Below are positions 8,165 through 14,849 of a stretch of 17,861 bases of DNA, in pieces. Location: assembly GCA_002331335.1 (NCBI GenBank), contig DCZO01000036.1, forward strand, positions 43,300-61,160. The letters run 5' to 3'. Position numbers and translations under genes: made by a program. The stretch comes from Nitrospira sp. UBA2082. Lineage in GTDB: Bacteria; Nitrospirota; Nitrospiria; Nitrospirales; Nitrospiraceae. A model generated the notes under the pieces. The model saw only the letters and a program-made list of their open reading frames with translations, did no database searches and was not told the DNA's origin. Every line of letters starts with the position of its first letter. Within the stretch, counting starts at the first letter, position 1.

Positions 8165-8977
8165 ATGTCCGCTATGCCGAATACACGCAAGCAAGTTCTG
8201 ACCATCGCCGGGTCCGACTCCGGGGGAGGCGCGGGAATTCAGGCTGACATCAAAGCCATGTCCGCCAACGGTGTCTTCGCCATGTCGGTGATCACGGTGA
8301 TTACGGCCCAGAATACGGAGGAGGTCACGGACGTCTTTGAATTGCCGCCTGCGATCATCGCCTCGCAAATCGACGCCGTCTTCGACGATTTCGACGTCGC
8401 CGCGGTAAAAACCGGTATGCTGGGTTCCGCCGCTATCGTTGAAACAGTGGCCGCGATGTTGAAGCCCCAAAACATCGCCAATCTCGTCGTGGACCCGGTG
8501 ATGATTGCCAAGAGCGGCCACTCCCTCTTGAAGCCGGATGCGATCGACACCCTCAAAACGAAGCTGTTTCCGCTGGCATTGCTGGTCACCCCCAATGTCC
8601 ATGAAGCCCAGCAACTCTCCGGCATTGAGATCAAGTCGTTGGCGGATGCAAGGCGTGCGGCGAAGGTGATCCACGGCTTTGGGTGCAAGTATGTCTTGAT
8701 CAAGGGCGGCCATCTGCTCGCGGAGCGCGCCACAGATCTTCTTTACGACGGACGTTTTTTCAACGTCTTCAAAGGAGAGTTCATCGAGACTCCGCACACC
8801 CATGGGACCGGCTGCACATTCGCCTCTGCTATCGCGGCTCATCTGGCGCTCGGCAAGCCGATTGGCGACGCAGTACACACGGCTAAAACCTACCTCACGG
8901 AAGCGATTCGCCACAGCCTGGCGATCGGCCACGGACATGGACCGACCGACCACTTCTACTTCATCGAGCAATCTTAA
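8165..8977 (+). CDS. thiD: Hydroxymethylpyrimidine kinase / phosphomethylpyrimidine kinase (ThiD)
   Basis: The 270-residue protein is a ribokinase-fold ThiD, which phosphorylates 4-amino-5-hydroxymethyl-2-methylpyrimidine twice to the diphosphate used by ThiE in cytoplasmic thiamine synthesis. Visible family blocks are TIAGSDSGGGAGIQADIKA (13-31), the substrate-side Gln of VITAQNT (Q49), VKTGMLGS (81-88), VVDPVM (108-113), LVTPNVHEA (140-148), IKGGH (179-183) and the anion-hole/catalytic motif HGTGC (213-217). The length is normal for a single-domain ThiD without a ThiE fusion. The start could be ATG 8165 or the in-frame ATG 8174, as neither has a strong ribosome site. A promoter lies at 8060-8090. 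No other thiamine gene is next to it, so it appears to be a stand-alone gene. Confidence 0.93.
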   Translation: MSAMPNTRKQVLTIAGSDSGGGAGIQADIKAMSANGVFAMSVITVITAQNTEEVTDVFELPPAIIASQIDAVFDDFDVAAVKTGMLGSAAIVETVAAMLKPQNIANLVVDPVMIAKSGHSLLKPDAIDTLKTKLFPLALLVTPNVHEAQQLSGIEIKSLADARRAAKVIHGFGCKYVLIKGGHLLAERATDLLYDGRFFNVFKGEFIETPHTHGTGCTFASAIAAHLALGKPIGDAVHTAKTYLTEAIRHSLAIGHGHGPTDHFYFIEQS

Positions 8978-9001
8978 GACTCCGCCCGCTCTGCTGTTCC
9001 T

Positions 9002-9055
9002 AGCCCGGATTATCCATAAACGCTTCGACTGCAGCCGCCATGAATAATGTGGGCT
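9002..9055. repeat. 54-bp imperfect palindrome (REP-like or stem-loop element)
   Basis: The arms AGCCCGGATTATCCAT (9002-9017) and ATGAATAATGTGGGCT (9040-9055) are inverted copies. Thirteen of 16 positions form Watson-Crick pairs and one more a G-T pair. They enclose a 22-base centre, CGCTTCGACTGCAGC with its flanks. It lies between thiD and the membrane-protein gene. It lacks a U-run, so it is not a standard terminator. Only this one copy is present in the window. Confidence 0.55.
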
Positions 9056-9196
9056 GATCCCTGCACGCTGGCACAATTTCGGCCTTTGCACCTTCCGAAC
9101 ACCCGTCAACCCTCTTTCTTATCAGGCGTTTGGGAAGCTGACCTCCAGCCTGTTTCTTGCTTTTGGTGATAGAGGCCGTCGGAGGGAATCACGGTT

Positions 9197-10705
9197 ATGT
9201 CCTTGCAGATTCAGCCATTAAACGTCGCAGCATCCGTAAAGGGAGGTCCGGTCATGACGAACTGGAGTGCCTGGCTCTTTTGGCCCGATAACGTCGCCCT
9301 GTCCGTGTTCGCACTGGGCCTCCTGGCTATGGTCTTTCTCTATGCCGCGCGCAAGCCGATGCACGGCATCATCCATTCGTCATGCACGCTGGCCTCCCAC
9401 GGCACACGATTCGTCTCCCGGTGGCTGCTCCAGGTTTCGGAGGGCATGCGACTGCGCAATCAGGCCGTGCTGCTGGCGCACGGGCAGGAAAGCGAAGCCG
9501 TCCTCATCGATCGGGAGTTCGAGCGGGTCGGCAACCTCATCCGCAAGGATTTACAAGAATTTCCCGCGCTCCAGCGGAAGATGCTGGAAGAGGCCACGCG
9601 CATCGAGGACGACTACCGCAAGTGCGGCACGGTTCCGCCGCCCTCGCCGGAATGGGTCACCGCGCTCGAATCGATCGCGCAAATCAAATCGGGCGGGGAC
9701 ATCCCGCGCACCCTGCTGGAAGACATCAATAAATCCATCCAGAAGATCCACGACAAGACGATCGCCGAGTTCCGCCGTTCCTATGAAGAACGGCACAAGA
9801 TTCTCAACGCCATGCAGCCGTCATGGCGCACCGTGGAGAAACTGATCGGCGAGATGGACAAGAAGATGGTCACACTTCAGACCAACGCAAAGCAGATCGA
9901 CAATCATATGCAGACGTTTGAGGCCATCCGGGCCAAGGACAGTAAGGCCGAGCATGCGCTGACAGTCTCGTCGTTCGTCCAGTTGGCCATCTCCGCGCTG
10001 GTGATGGTCATCGCGGCGGGCGGCACCTTCATCAACTATAAGTTGATCGCCTTGCCGATGTCGGAAATGGTGGGCGCCAGCGATTATCTCACGAACAGTC
10101 TGAAGACCTCGGATGTCGCGGCATTGGTCATCATTCTGATGGAAGCCTCGATGGGCCTGTTCCTGCTCGAATCACTCCGGATCACGCAGCTGTTTCCCAG
10201 AATCGCCAGCATGGACGATCGCATGCGCCGGCGGTTAATGATCGCTTCCCTGGTGTTCCTGACCATCCTAGCCGGGATCGAATCTTCCCTCGCGCTGATG
10301 CGCGATATGCTCATCGCCGACAAAACGGCGCTGATGCGCGACCTCGCCTCGGTCGCGCCGGCCTCGTCTGACGGGGTCCTGACCAGCATCCCGATGGTCG
10401 GACAGATGGTCATGGGCTTCGTGCTGCCGTTCGCCCTGGCGTTCGTGGCGATCCCGTTCGAGAGCCTGGTGCACTCGCTACGCACCGTCATCGGCGTCGC
10501 CCTGACCCAGGGCATGCGCGGCCTCGGCGTCCTCCTCCGATTCGTCGGCCTGTTCTTCAAGCGATCCGCCAAAGTCCTCGAACTGGCCTACGACATCACG
10601 ATCGTCGTGCCGCTGATGCTGGAACGCTGGGCCATCGCGTGGCGCTCCGGCGCATCGGTGGAGACAGAAGCTGTGACGCTGTCAAAATCCAGGAGAGCGG
10701 CATGA
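9197..10705 (+). CDS. Polytopic membrane protein with cytoplasmic coiled-coil region, partner of a VWA lipoprotein
   Basis: I do not recognise a named family for this 502-residue protein. It shows a first membrane segment at about 32-52, a long helical charged region at about 95-250, and then four hydrophobic segments near 256-280, 305-325, 347-367 and 400-425, with amphipathic helices to the end. Two starts are possible. ATG 9197 has GGAGG at 9181-9185 with a long 11-base gap. The in-frame ATG 9254 (residue 20) has GGAGG at 9242-9246 at the better distance of seven bases, so the true protein may begin MTNWSAWLF. The stop overlaps the start of the VWA lipoprotein gene as ATGA, so the two proteins are made together and probably work together in the envelope. 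A force-transducing or scaffold role would be speculation. Confidence 0.8.
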   Translation: MSLQIQPLNVAASVKGGPVMTNWSAWLFWPDNVALSVFALGLLAMVFLYAARKPMHGIIHSSCTLASHGTRFVSRWLLQVSEGMRLRNQAVLLAHGQESEAVLIDREFERVGNLIRKDLQEFPALQRKMLEEATRIEDDYRKCGTVPPPSPEWVTALESIAQIKSGGDIPRTLLEDINKSIQKIHDKTIAEFRRSYEERHKILNAMQPSWRTVEKLIGEMDKKMVTLQTNAKQIDNHMQTFEAIRAKDSKAEHALTVSSFVQLAISALVMVIAAGGTFINYKLIALPMSEMVGASDYLTNSLKTSDVAALVIILMEASMGLFLLESLRITQLFPRIASMDDRMRRRLMIASLVFLTILAGIESSLALMRDMLIADKTALMRDLASVAPASSDGVLTSIPMVGQMVMGFVLPFALAFVAIPFESLVHSLRTVIGVALTQGMRGLGVLLRFVGLFFKRSAKVLELAYDITIVVPLMLERWAIAWRSGASVETEAVTLSKSRRAA

Positions 10706-11376
10706 AAACACACTTCACCGTCGTCCTTCTGTTGTTCGTCTTGCTGTTCTCCGGCGCCTGCGGCGACAGCCGGATGCACAGCCACGGCGTCTATATGCTG
10801 GTGGACACCTCCGGTACCTATGCGCAGGAGGCCAACAAGGCGTCGAAAATCATCAACTACCTCCTGGCAACGTTGAATCCGGGCGACTCGCTGGCCGTGG
10901 CCAAGGTGGAGAGCCGCAGCTTCACCGAGAAGGATATCGTGGCCAAGGTGACCTTCGACAAGCGCCCCTCGCAGGCTACCTCGCAAAAGCGCGCGTTCAA
11001 AGAGAAGATCCAGACCTTCACCCAAGCCGTCAAACCAAGCGCCTATACCGACATCACCGGGGCGTTGATTCAAGGCGCCGAGTATCTGAATGAGACCAAC
11101 TCCGGCATCAAGACCATCGTGATTTTCTCCGACATGCAGGAGGAATTGGGGAAGGGGACGGTCCGGGATTTTCCGATCGATCTCGACGGCTTCCGTATTG
11201 TGGCGCTCAATGTGAGTAAGCTGCGCACGGACAACGCCGACCCCCGCCTCTATCTCAACCGCCTGGCCCGGTGGGAAGCCCGCGTCCGCAAGGCCGGCGC
11301 GACGGAGTGGGTCGTGGTCAACGACTTGGAAAACAATCTGGAGTCGATACTCGTCACGCGGGGAACGAACGGATGA
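10702..11376 (+). CDS. VWA-domain lipoprotein
   Basis: The 224-residue product has a lipoprotein signal peptide: a short basic start, a hydrophobic core at 5-16, and SGAC with C20 as the likely lipidated residue. A von Willebrand factor A domain follows. Its metal-binding MIDAS parts are D35-T-S37-G-T39 after the first strand (YMLVDTSGT), a Thr in the TDITGAL segment, and the Asp of IVIFSDMQEE. VWA domains bind metal ions and mediate protein-protein contacts, so an adhesive or assembly role at the membrane surface is likely. The ATG at 10702 has AGGAGAG at 10691-10697 and overlaps the stop of the membrane-protein gene by four bases (ATGA). Longer in-frame starts upstream would put residues before the signal peptide and are unlikely. 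Confidence 0.85.
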   Translation: MKTHFTVVLLLFVLLFSGACGDSRMHSHGVYMLVDTSGTYAQEANKASKIINYLLATLNPGDSLAVAKVESRSFTEKDIVAKVTFDKRPSQATSQKRAFKEKIQTFTQAVKPSAYTDITGALIQGAEYLNETNSGIKTIVIFSDMQEELGKGTVRDFPIDLDGFRIVALNVSKLRTDNADPRLYLNRLARWEARVRKAGATEWVVVNDLENNLESILVTRGTNG

Positions 11377-11403
11377 TCGTGCTCGTCTGTTGGCCTGCAT
11401 CTC

Positions 11404-11432
11404 CTGACCTGCCGCACGAACTCTGTTACAAT
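11404..11432 (+). promoter_or_regulatory. Promoter of the alpha/beta hydrolase gene, predicted leaderless
   Basis: CTGACC (11404-11409, four of six) and TACAAT (11427-11432, five of six) are separated by exactly 17 bases, and TG stands one base before the -10, giving an extended -10. Transcription would begin about seven bases after the -10, at or next to the ATG at 11440. No ribosome site lies before that ATG. Confidence 0.5.
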
Positions 11433-11439
11433 CCGGCGC

Positions 11440-12207
11440 ATGGAATCTCTGCTGTCATTCATTGACCCATCCGGTCACCGAGTGGCATCCGTTCTCACCA
11501 CACCGGACAGAGACACGGACAAGATTGCCGTCCTCTGCCACGGGTTTCTGTCCGGCAAAAACAGCTCGACGAATAAGACGCTGACTCGCCTGTTGACCGA
11601 CCGGGGCATCGCCACATTTCGCTTCGACTTCTTCGGGCACGGGGAAAGCGACGGGCCATTCGAACAGATCACGAATACGCTGGCAGTGGACCAGGCCCAG
11701 GCCGCAATCGATCTTGTGAGACGGAGGGGCTATCACCGCATCGGCTTGATGGGCTCCAGCTTCGGCGGGCTGGTGGCGACCTTGGTCGCCGCGCAGCGGA
11801 CTGATCTCGCCTGCCTTGCCTTGAAATGTCCCGTCGTGGATTTCGCAGAAGAGCTGCGTCTGGAGTTCGGCGAGGCGGAAATGGCGAAATGGAAATCGAC
11901 TGATACAGTCCCGAACATCATGGGTGGTCAGGACCGCATCGCCCTTCGCTACGCGTTCTATGAAGACTGTTTGTGCCGGATTGCCTATGAACCAGCCCGA
12001 TCGATCACCGCCCCCACCATCATCGTGCAAGGCGATCGGGACGAGCATGTCCCGTTGCACCAAAGCCAGCGGCTCTACGAGGCACTACAGGTCAAGAAAT
12101 GCATGGAAATGCTGCCCGGAGCCGATCACCAATTCACGAAGAGCGAAGATTTTACGCGAATGACGAATGTGATCGCCAACTGGCTGACGGAACATCTGAC
12201 AGGATGA
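11440..12207 (+). CDS. Alpha/beta hydrolase (serine esterase/acylhydrolase type)
   Basis: The 255-residue protein is a complete alpha/beta hydrolase without a signal peptide. The oxyanion-loop segment VLCHGFLSGKNS (31-42), FRFDFFGHGESDG (60-72), the nucleophile elbow G105-S-S107-F-G109, the acid in QGDRDEHVP (D201 most likely) and the base H230 in GADHQF are all in the expected order. It resembles the Est1E/feruloyl-esterase-like group of small esterases; the true substrate cannot be told from sequence. The ATG at 11440 has no ribosome site. It is preceded by an extended -10 box whose predicted transcription start is at the ATG, so the message may be leaderless. It ends 86 bases before a convergent small lipoprotein gene; I see no clear terminator in that gap. 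Confidence 0.88.
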   Translation: MESLLSFIDPSGHRVASVLTTPDRDTDKIAVLCHGFLSGKNSSTNKTLTRLLTDRGIATFRFDFFGHGESDGPFEQITNTLAVDQAQAAIDLVRRRGYHRIGLMGSSFGGLVATLVAAQRTDLACLALKCPVVDFAEELRLEFGEAEMAKWKSTDTVPNIMGGQDRIALRYAFYEDCLCRIAYEPARSITAPTIIVQGDRDEHVPLHQSQRLYEALQVKKCMEMLPGADHQFTKSEDFTRMTNVIANWLTEHLTG

Positions 12208-12293
12208 CGATCACAAAGAACGATCGAGGAATGACGGCTGACGCGTAACGAGTGCTCAACGGCGCTGGCCGACGGACGGAATAGCCCCGCGTC

Positions 12294-12632
12294 TCAACGG
12301 GACGTCACTGTGAAGGTATCACCGGCGAGGATCAGCCCCTCGGTCCCGTCGGCGAGTTTAACCTTGAAACCATCATGGTCCTCGCCGTGATACACACCGA
12401 CGGCTCGCGCCCTTTCACCCGGCTGTAACGTGGCAATCACGTTCCCTAGCTGAACATTCGTGCCGGGGTCTTGAGAAGACGCTTGAATGATCCCGTGGAC
12501 CGCCGTAGGTTTTTCAATCACGAGAACCGTTTCGCGACTGTCGCATCCTACTGAGACCGCAACGCTCAGCGCGACCACCGCTGACACTATCAGCCGAGCA
12601 CGCATTCGTTTGGCAACGGTTCTCAACTCCAT
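12294..12632 (-). CDS. Small lipoprotein with SH3-like C-terminal domain
   Basis: The ATG at 12632 follows AGGTGGAG at a good distance and gives 112 residues. A basic start and a hydrophobic helix lead to a lipobox SVGC, with the Cys near residue 29, so it is probably a lipid-anchored envelope protein. The rest is about 80 residues with beta-strand character, ending GFKVKLADGTEGLILAGDTF, a pattern like the last strands of bacterial SH3 domains. An upstream in-frame start at 12764 would overlap the methyltransferase gene and place residues before the signal peptide, so I rejected it. No specific function is recognised. It is the last gene of a leftward run starting at prmA, 82 bases after the methyltransferase stop. 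Confidence 0.75.
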   Translation of the reverse strand: MELRTVAKRMRARLIVSAVVALSVAVSVGCDSRETVLVIEKPTAVHGIIQASSQDPGTNVQLGNVIATLQPGERARAVGVYHGEDHDGFKVKLADGTEGLILAGDTFTVTSR

Positions 12633-12714
12633 GCTGTTCTCCACCTCCCATCCGATCGGACACGGGCATACAGGAATAGCTGCGTGAGCTGAAGCGGCCT
12701 TCTTCGTCCTTTCA

Positions 12715-13377
12715 TTAATACACGATCCCTCCAACCACCCAATGGCGGTCATCCGGGATGTCAATCAACAGGCGGGTGAGGTTCATACGGGCAAGTTGTG
12801 TCGTCACTTCATCTTCGGTGAACGCGGCCAGCAGCGAATTGTAGAAGTCCCGTCGCAGAATGTCCGGCGCTCCGGCGGCATAGCGATCGACGATGGTTTG
12901 GGCCGCTTCCGGCGACTCGGGACGGAGCAAGTCCATCACCAACACCGGCGCACCGGGCCTCACCAACTGGCGAAGCTTCTGCCAGAACTGCAACGGATTC
13001 GGCAGATGATGCAGCAGGCTGTTGGACATGACCGCGTCCACGATTCTCGCGCCGGCGACTTCTTCATAGCGTTCACAACGCAGCGTCACGCGGTCGGCTA
13101 ACCCGGCCTGCTTCACGGCCTGCTCGCCCAATTGAATCATGGGCGCCGAAGCATCGATCCCGAGGACCTGGCAGATCGGATAGAGCTTGGCAAACCGGAT
13201 TGGGATATCGGCCGGACCGCAGCCGAGATCGAGCACCTTCCCTTCCGAAAACTCGGGAAAATATTCTTTGAAGCGCTCGACGAATCCCTGATTCTCAGCA
13301 GAAAAATCCATTGCCGCATAGGCATCTACCTGTGCGGGATCGTCCATCAGTTCCGGTTCAAGTATGCGATCCATCAT
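12715..13377 (-). CDS. Class I SAM-dependent methyltransferase
   Basis: The 220-residue protein has the Rossmann-type methyltransferase core. SAM-binding motif I is VLDLGCGPADIP (48-59), the acidic residue after the second strand is in VLGIDASAPM (71-80), and motif IV-like NSLLHHLPNP (119-128) and the LVRPGAPVLVMDL strand (about 137-149) follow. It belongs to the large UbiE/small-molecule-like group, so the acceptor is not predictable. The start ATGATG offers 13377 or 13374, and neither has a ribosome site. It lies 70 bases after the MOSC gene on the same strand, in a gap partly filled by a heptamer repeat. Confidence 0.85.
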   Translation of the reverse strand: MMDRILEPELMDDPAQVDAYAAMDFSAENQGFVERFKEYFPEFSEGKVLDLGCGPADIPIRFAKLYPICQVLGIDASAPMIQLGEQAVKQAGLADRVTLRCERYEEVAGARIVDAVMSNSLLHHLPNPLQFWQKLRQLVRPGAPVLVMDLLRPESPEAAQTIVDRYAAGAPDILRRDFYNSLLAAFTEDEVTTQLARMNLTRLLIDIPDDRHWVVGGIVY

Positions 13378-13427
13378 CGTTCAACAATCGCATGGAGCAT
13401 GGTTGATGGGTTGGGAGGCTGCCGATT

Positions 13428-13462
13428 CGCTCATCGACCATTGACCATCATCCATCGCCCAT
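13428..13462. repeat. Degenerate heptamer tandem repeat (five units ending CAT)
   Basis: On the plus strand five successive 7-base units read CGCTCAT, CGACCAT, TGACCAT, CATCCAT and CGCCCAT (13428-13462). On the minus strand each begins ATG. The array overlaps the last codons and stop of the MOSC gene, whose C-terminal SMGDG is encoded by it, and extends into the gap before the methyltransferase gene. Confidence 0.5.
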
Positions 13463-13945
13463 GCTTTGTCCCATCTCAACGGCGTCTCCCGGTCTCACCA
13501 CGCCCTCGCGCAGCACTCGGGCATACACCCGGCTCCATCCCGGGTTGTGTTTCTGCGAAATGCGGGAGAATTCCTCATTCCGGAACCATCGACCATTCTT
13601 ACTGCATGGTGCCGTGTAGCCGGTCACTTCCAGCCGAAGCTCGGGCCCTACCGACAATACCACGCCGGGCTTCACCTGATCCCATTCCAGCCCGGCGACC
13701 GTCAGATTCTCCCCCGACAGACCCGCATCGATTGAATGTCCTTCGTCCTGCAGTCGCTCGATCAATTCGAGCGAATAGAGACAGACCGCGCGGTCCGGAC
13801 CGCCATGGAATTTCAAATTCTCCTGACGATCCCCTTCAATACCAGCTTTGCCGACCTTCGCTTCAAACACCGGTCGTTTGGGCACTCCTCCGTTTGAGAC
13901 GCTGACTTGATGCACATGCGGATAGGAAGGTCGGCCGTTATTCAT
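13448..13945 (-). CDS. MOSC domain-containing protein (YiiM-like)
   Basis: The 165-residue protein is a stand-alone MOSC domain, the fold that handles molybdenum cofactor sulfur in cytoplasmic proteins such as YiiM and the C-terminus of molybdenum cofactor sulfurases. Visible blocks are GIEGDRQENLKFHGGPDRAV (35-54), GLSGENLTVAGL (75-86), and the conserved Cys C114 in YTAPCSKNGRW, followed by SRVYARVLREGVVRPGD (138-154). The ATG at 13945 follows AAGGAG at nine bases and starts four bases beyond the prmA stop, so it is coupled to prmA. A longer in-frame start at 13993 lies inside prmA and was rejected. The last residues are encoded by a heptamer repeat, so the C-terminal tail is probably variable. 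A role in detoxifying N-hydroxylated compounds, as for YiiM, is possible but unproven. Confidence 0.88.
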   Translation of the reverse strand: MNNGRPSYPHVHQVSVSNGGVPKRPVFEAKVGKAGIEGDRQENLKFHGGPDRAVCLYSLELIERLQDEGHSIDAGLSGENLTVAGLEWDQVKPGVVLSVGPELRLEVTGYTAPCSKNGRWFRNEEFSRISQKHNPGWSRVYARVLREGVVRPGDAVEMGQSMGDG

Positions 13946-13949
13946 TCCG

Positions 13950-14819
13950 TCAGACTCCTTCACAAGACTCGCTGCGCAGGAACTCCACGGCAAGCCATCC
14001 TTCTTGCTCTCGTTGTCGGCCCGGATAGAGGCCCGCGGATGTCAGCGCCGCCGCAACCTCTTCACGCTGATCGACCAACAGCCCGGAGACCAGCAACCTG
14101 GTCCCCGTGCGACCGGCTAACTGATCCGCGTGCTGACGCAGCGTCTGCCGATCGAGGTTGGCCAGTACGAGATCAAACGACCGGTCCTCAGACAATCCGT
14201 TCAGCTCGCCGCACTGTAAAGACAGCTCAGGACCGAATCGATTCAGCACCCCATAGTCCTGAGCACATTCGATCGCGACAGGATCATGATCGATGCCGAC
14301 CGCTCGCGCGGCACCGAGCCGGAGCGCGGCCATCGCCAGAAGCCCACTGCCGGTTCCGACATCCAGAACCGACTCGCCCCCTTGCACGATGTCCTCCAGC
14401 CATTCAAGCAACATCCGAGTCGTCGCATGGTGGCCGGTACCGAAGGCCTGTTTGGGATCGAGGATGATCTCAAATTGACCGGGACTCAATGTGACCGGTT
14501 CCCAACTGGGACGGACCACCATCCGCTTGCCGACCCTCAAGGGTTTGACCGACTGCGCCCACAGCTGGTTCCAATCTTGGTGCGGCAGCGCATGGACCTG
14601 AATCTCCGGTTCGTTCGCTCCGTCAAGTTGCCGGAGAATCTGTCTGAGTCTCATCAGATGATCAGGCGACCAGACCTCACTCGGCCAGTAGAGATGGAGG
14701 GTCTCGCCTTCTTGCCACCCCCCCTGCACCGCGGAATCATCGAGCAATCCAAGCACCTCGCCCGCATCCAGACGCGACACAATCCGCACATCCACCCAGT
14801 CGGAAATCGTTGACGACAT
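13950..14819 (-). CDS. prmA: Ribosomal protein L11 methyltransferase (PrmA)
   Basis: The 289-residue protein matches PrmA, which trimethylates ribosomal protein L11 using S-adenosylmethionine. An N-terminal substrate-recognition domain ends near residue 70. The hallmark DPKQAFGTGHHATTRMLLEW (121-140) comes next, followed by SAM motif I LDVGTGSGLLAMAA (152-165), VGIDHDPVA (174-182) and the VLANLDRQTL segment (218-227; many relatives have Asn-Ile-Leu here). A start at 14927 is in the same frame but would overlap the divergent MutS-like gene. ATG 14819 gives the normal family beginning, though with only a weak GGGA upstream. It heads a leftward operon with the MOSC gene four bases behind it. Only 30 bases separate it from the divergent gene, so each promoter probably lies in the other gene's 5' end. 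Confidence 0.9.
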   Translation of the reverse strand: MSSTISDWVDVRIVSRLDAGEVLGLLDDSAVQGGWQEGETLHLYWPSEVWSPDHLMRLRQILRQLDGANEPEIQVHALPHQDWNQLWAQSVKPLRVGKRMVVRPSWEPVTLSPGQFEIILDPKQAFGTGHHATTRMLLEWLEDIVQGGESVLDVGTGSGLLAMAALRLGAARAVGIDHDPVAIECAQDYGVLNRFGPELSLQCGELNGLSEDRSFDLVLANLDRQTLRQHADQLAGRTGTRLLVSGLLVDQREEVAAALTSAGLYPGRQREQEGWLAVEFLRSESCEGV

Positions 14820-14849
14820 CACGCGGTTCCCAGTAAGGTCGATAGCATC

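Noticed and set aside
8138..9109. 323-codon open frame on the minus strand over thiD
   Set aside because: It is the antisense of a clear ThiD, and its product is Arg/Gly/His-rich low-complexity sequence without a recognisable domain.
10588..11400. 270-codon open frame on the minus strand over the VWA lipoprotein gene
   Set aside because: The sense strand encodes a signal peptide and MIDAS motif, and the antisense frame has no family features and no ribosome site.
13132..13905. 257-codon plus-strand frame across the methyltransferase and MOSC genes
   Set aside because: It is opposite two well-supported genes, spans their intergenic repeat and gives an Arg/Pro-rich product typical of a shadow frame.
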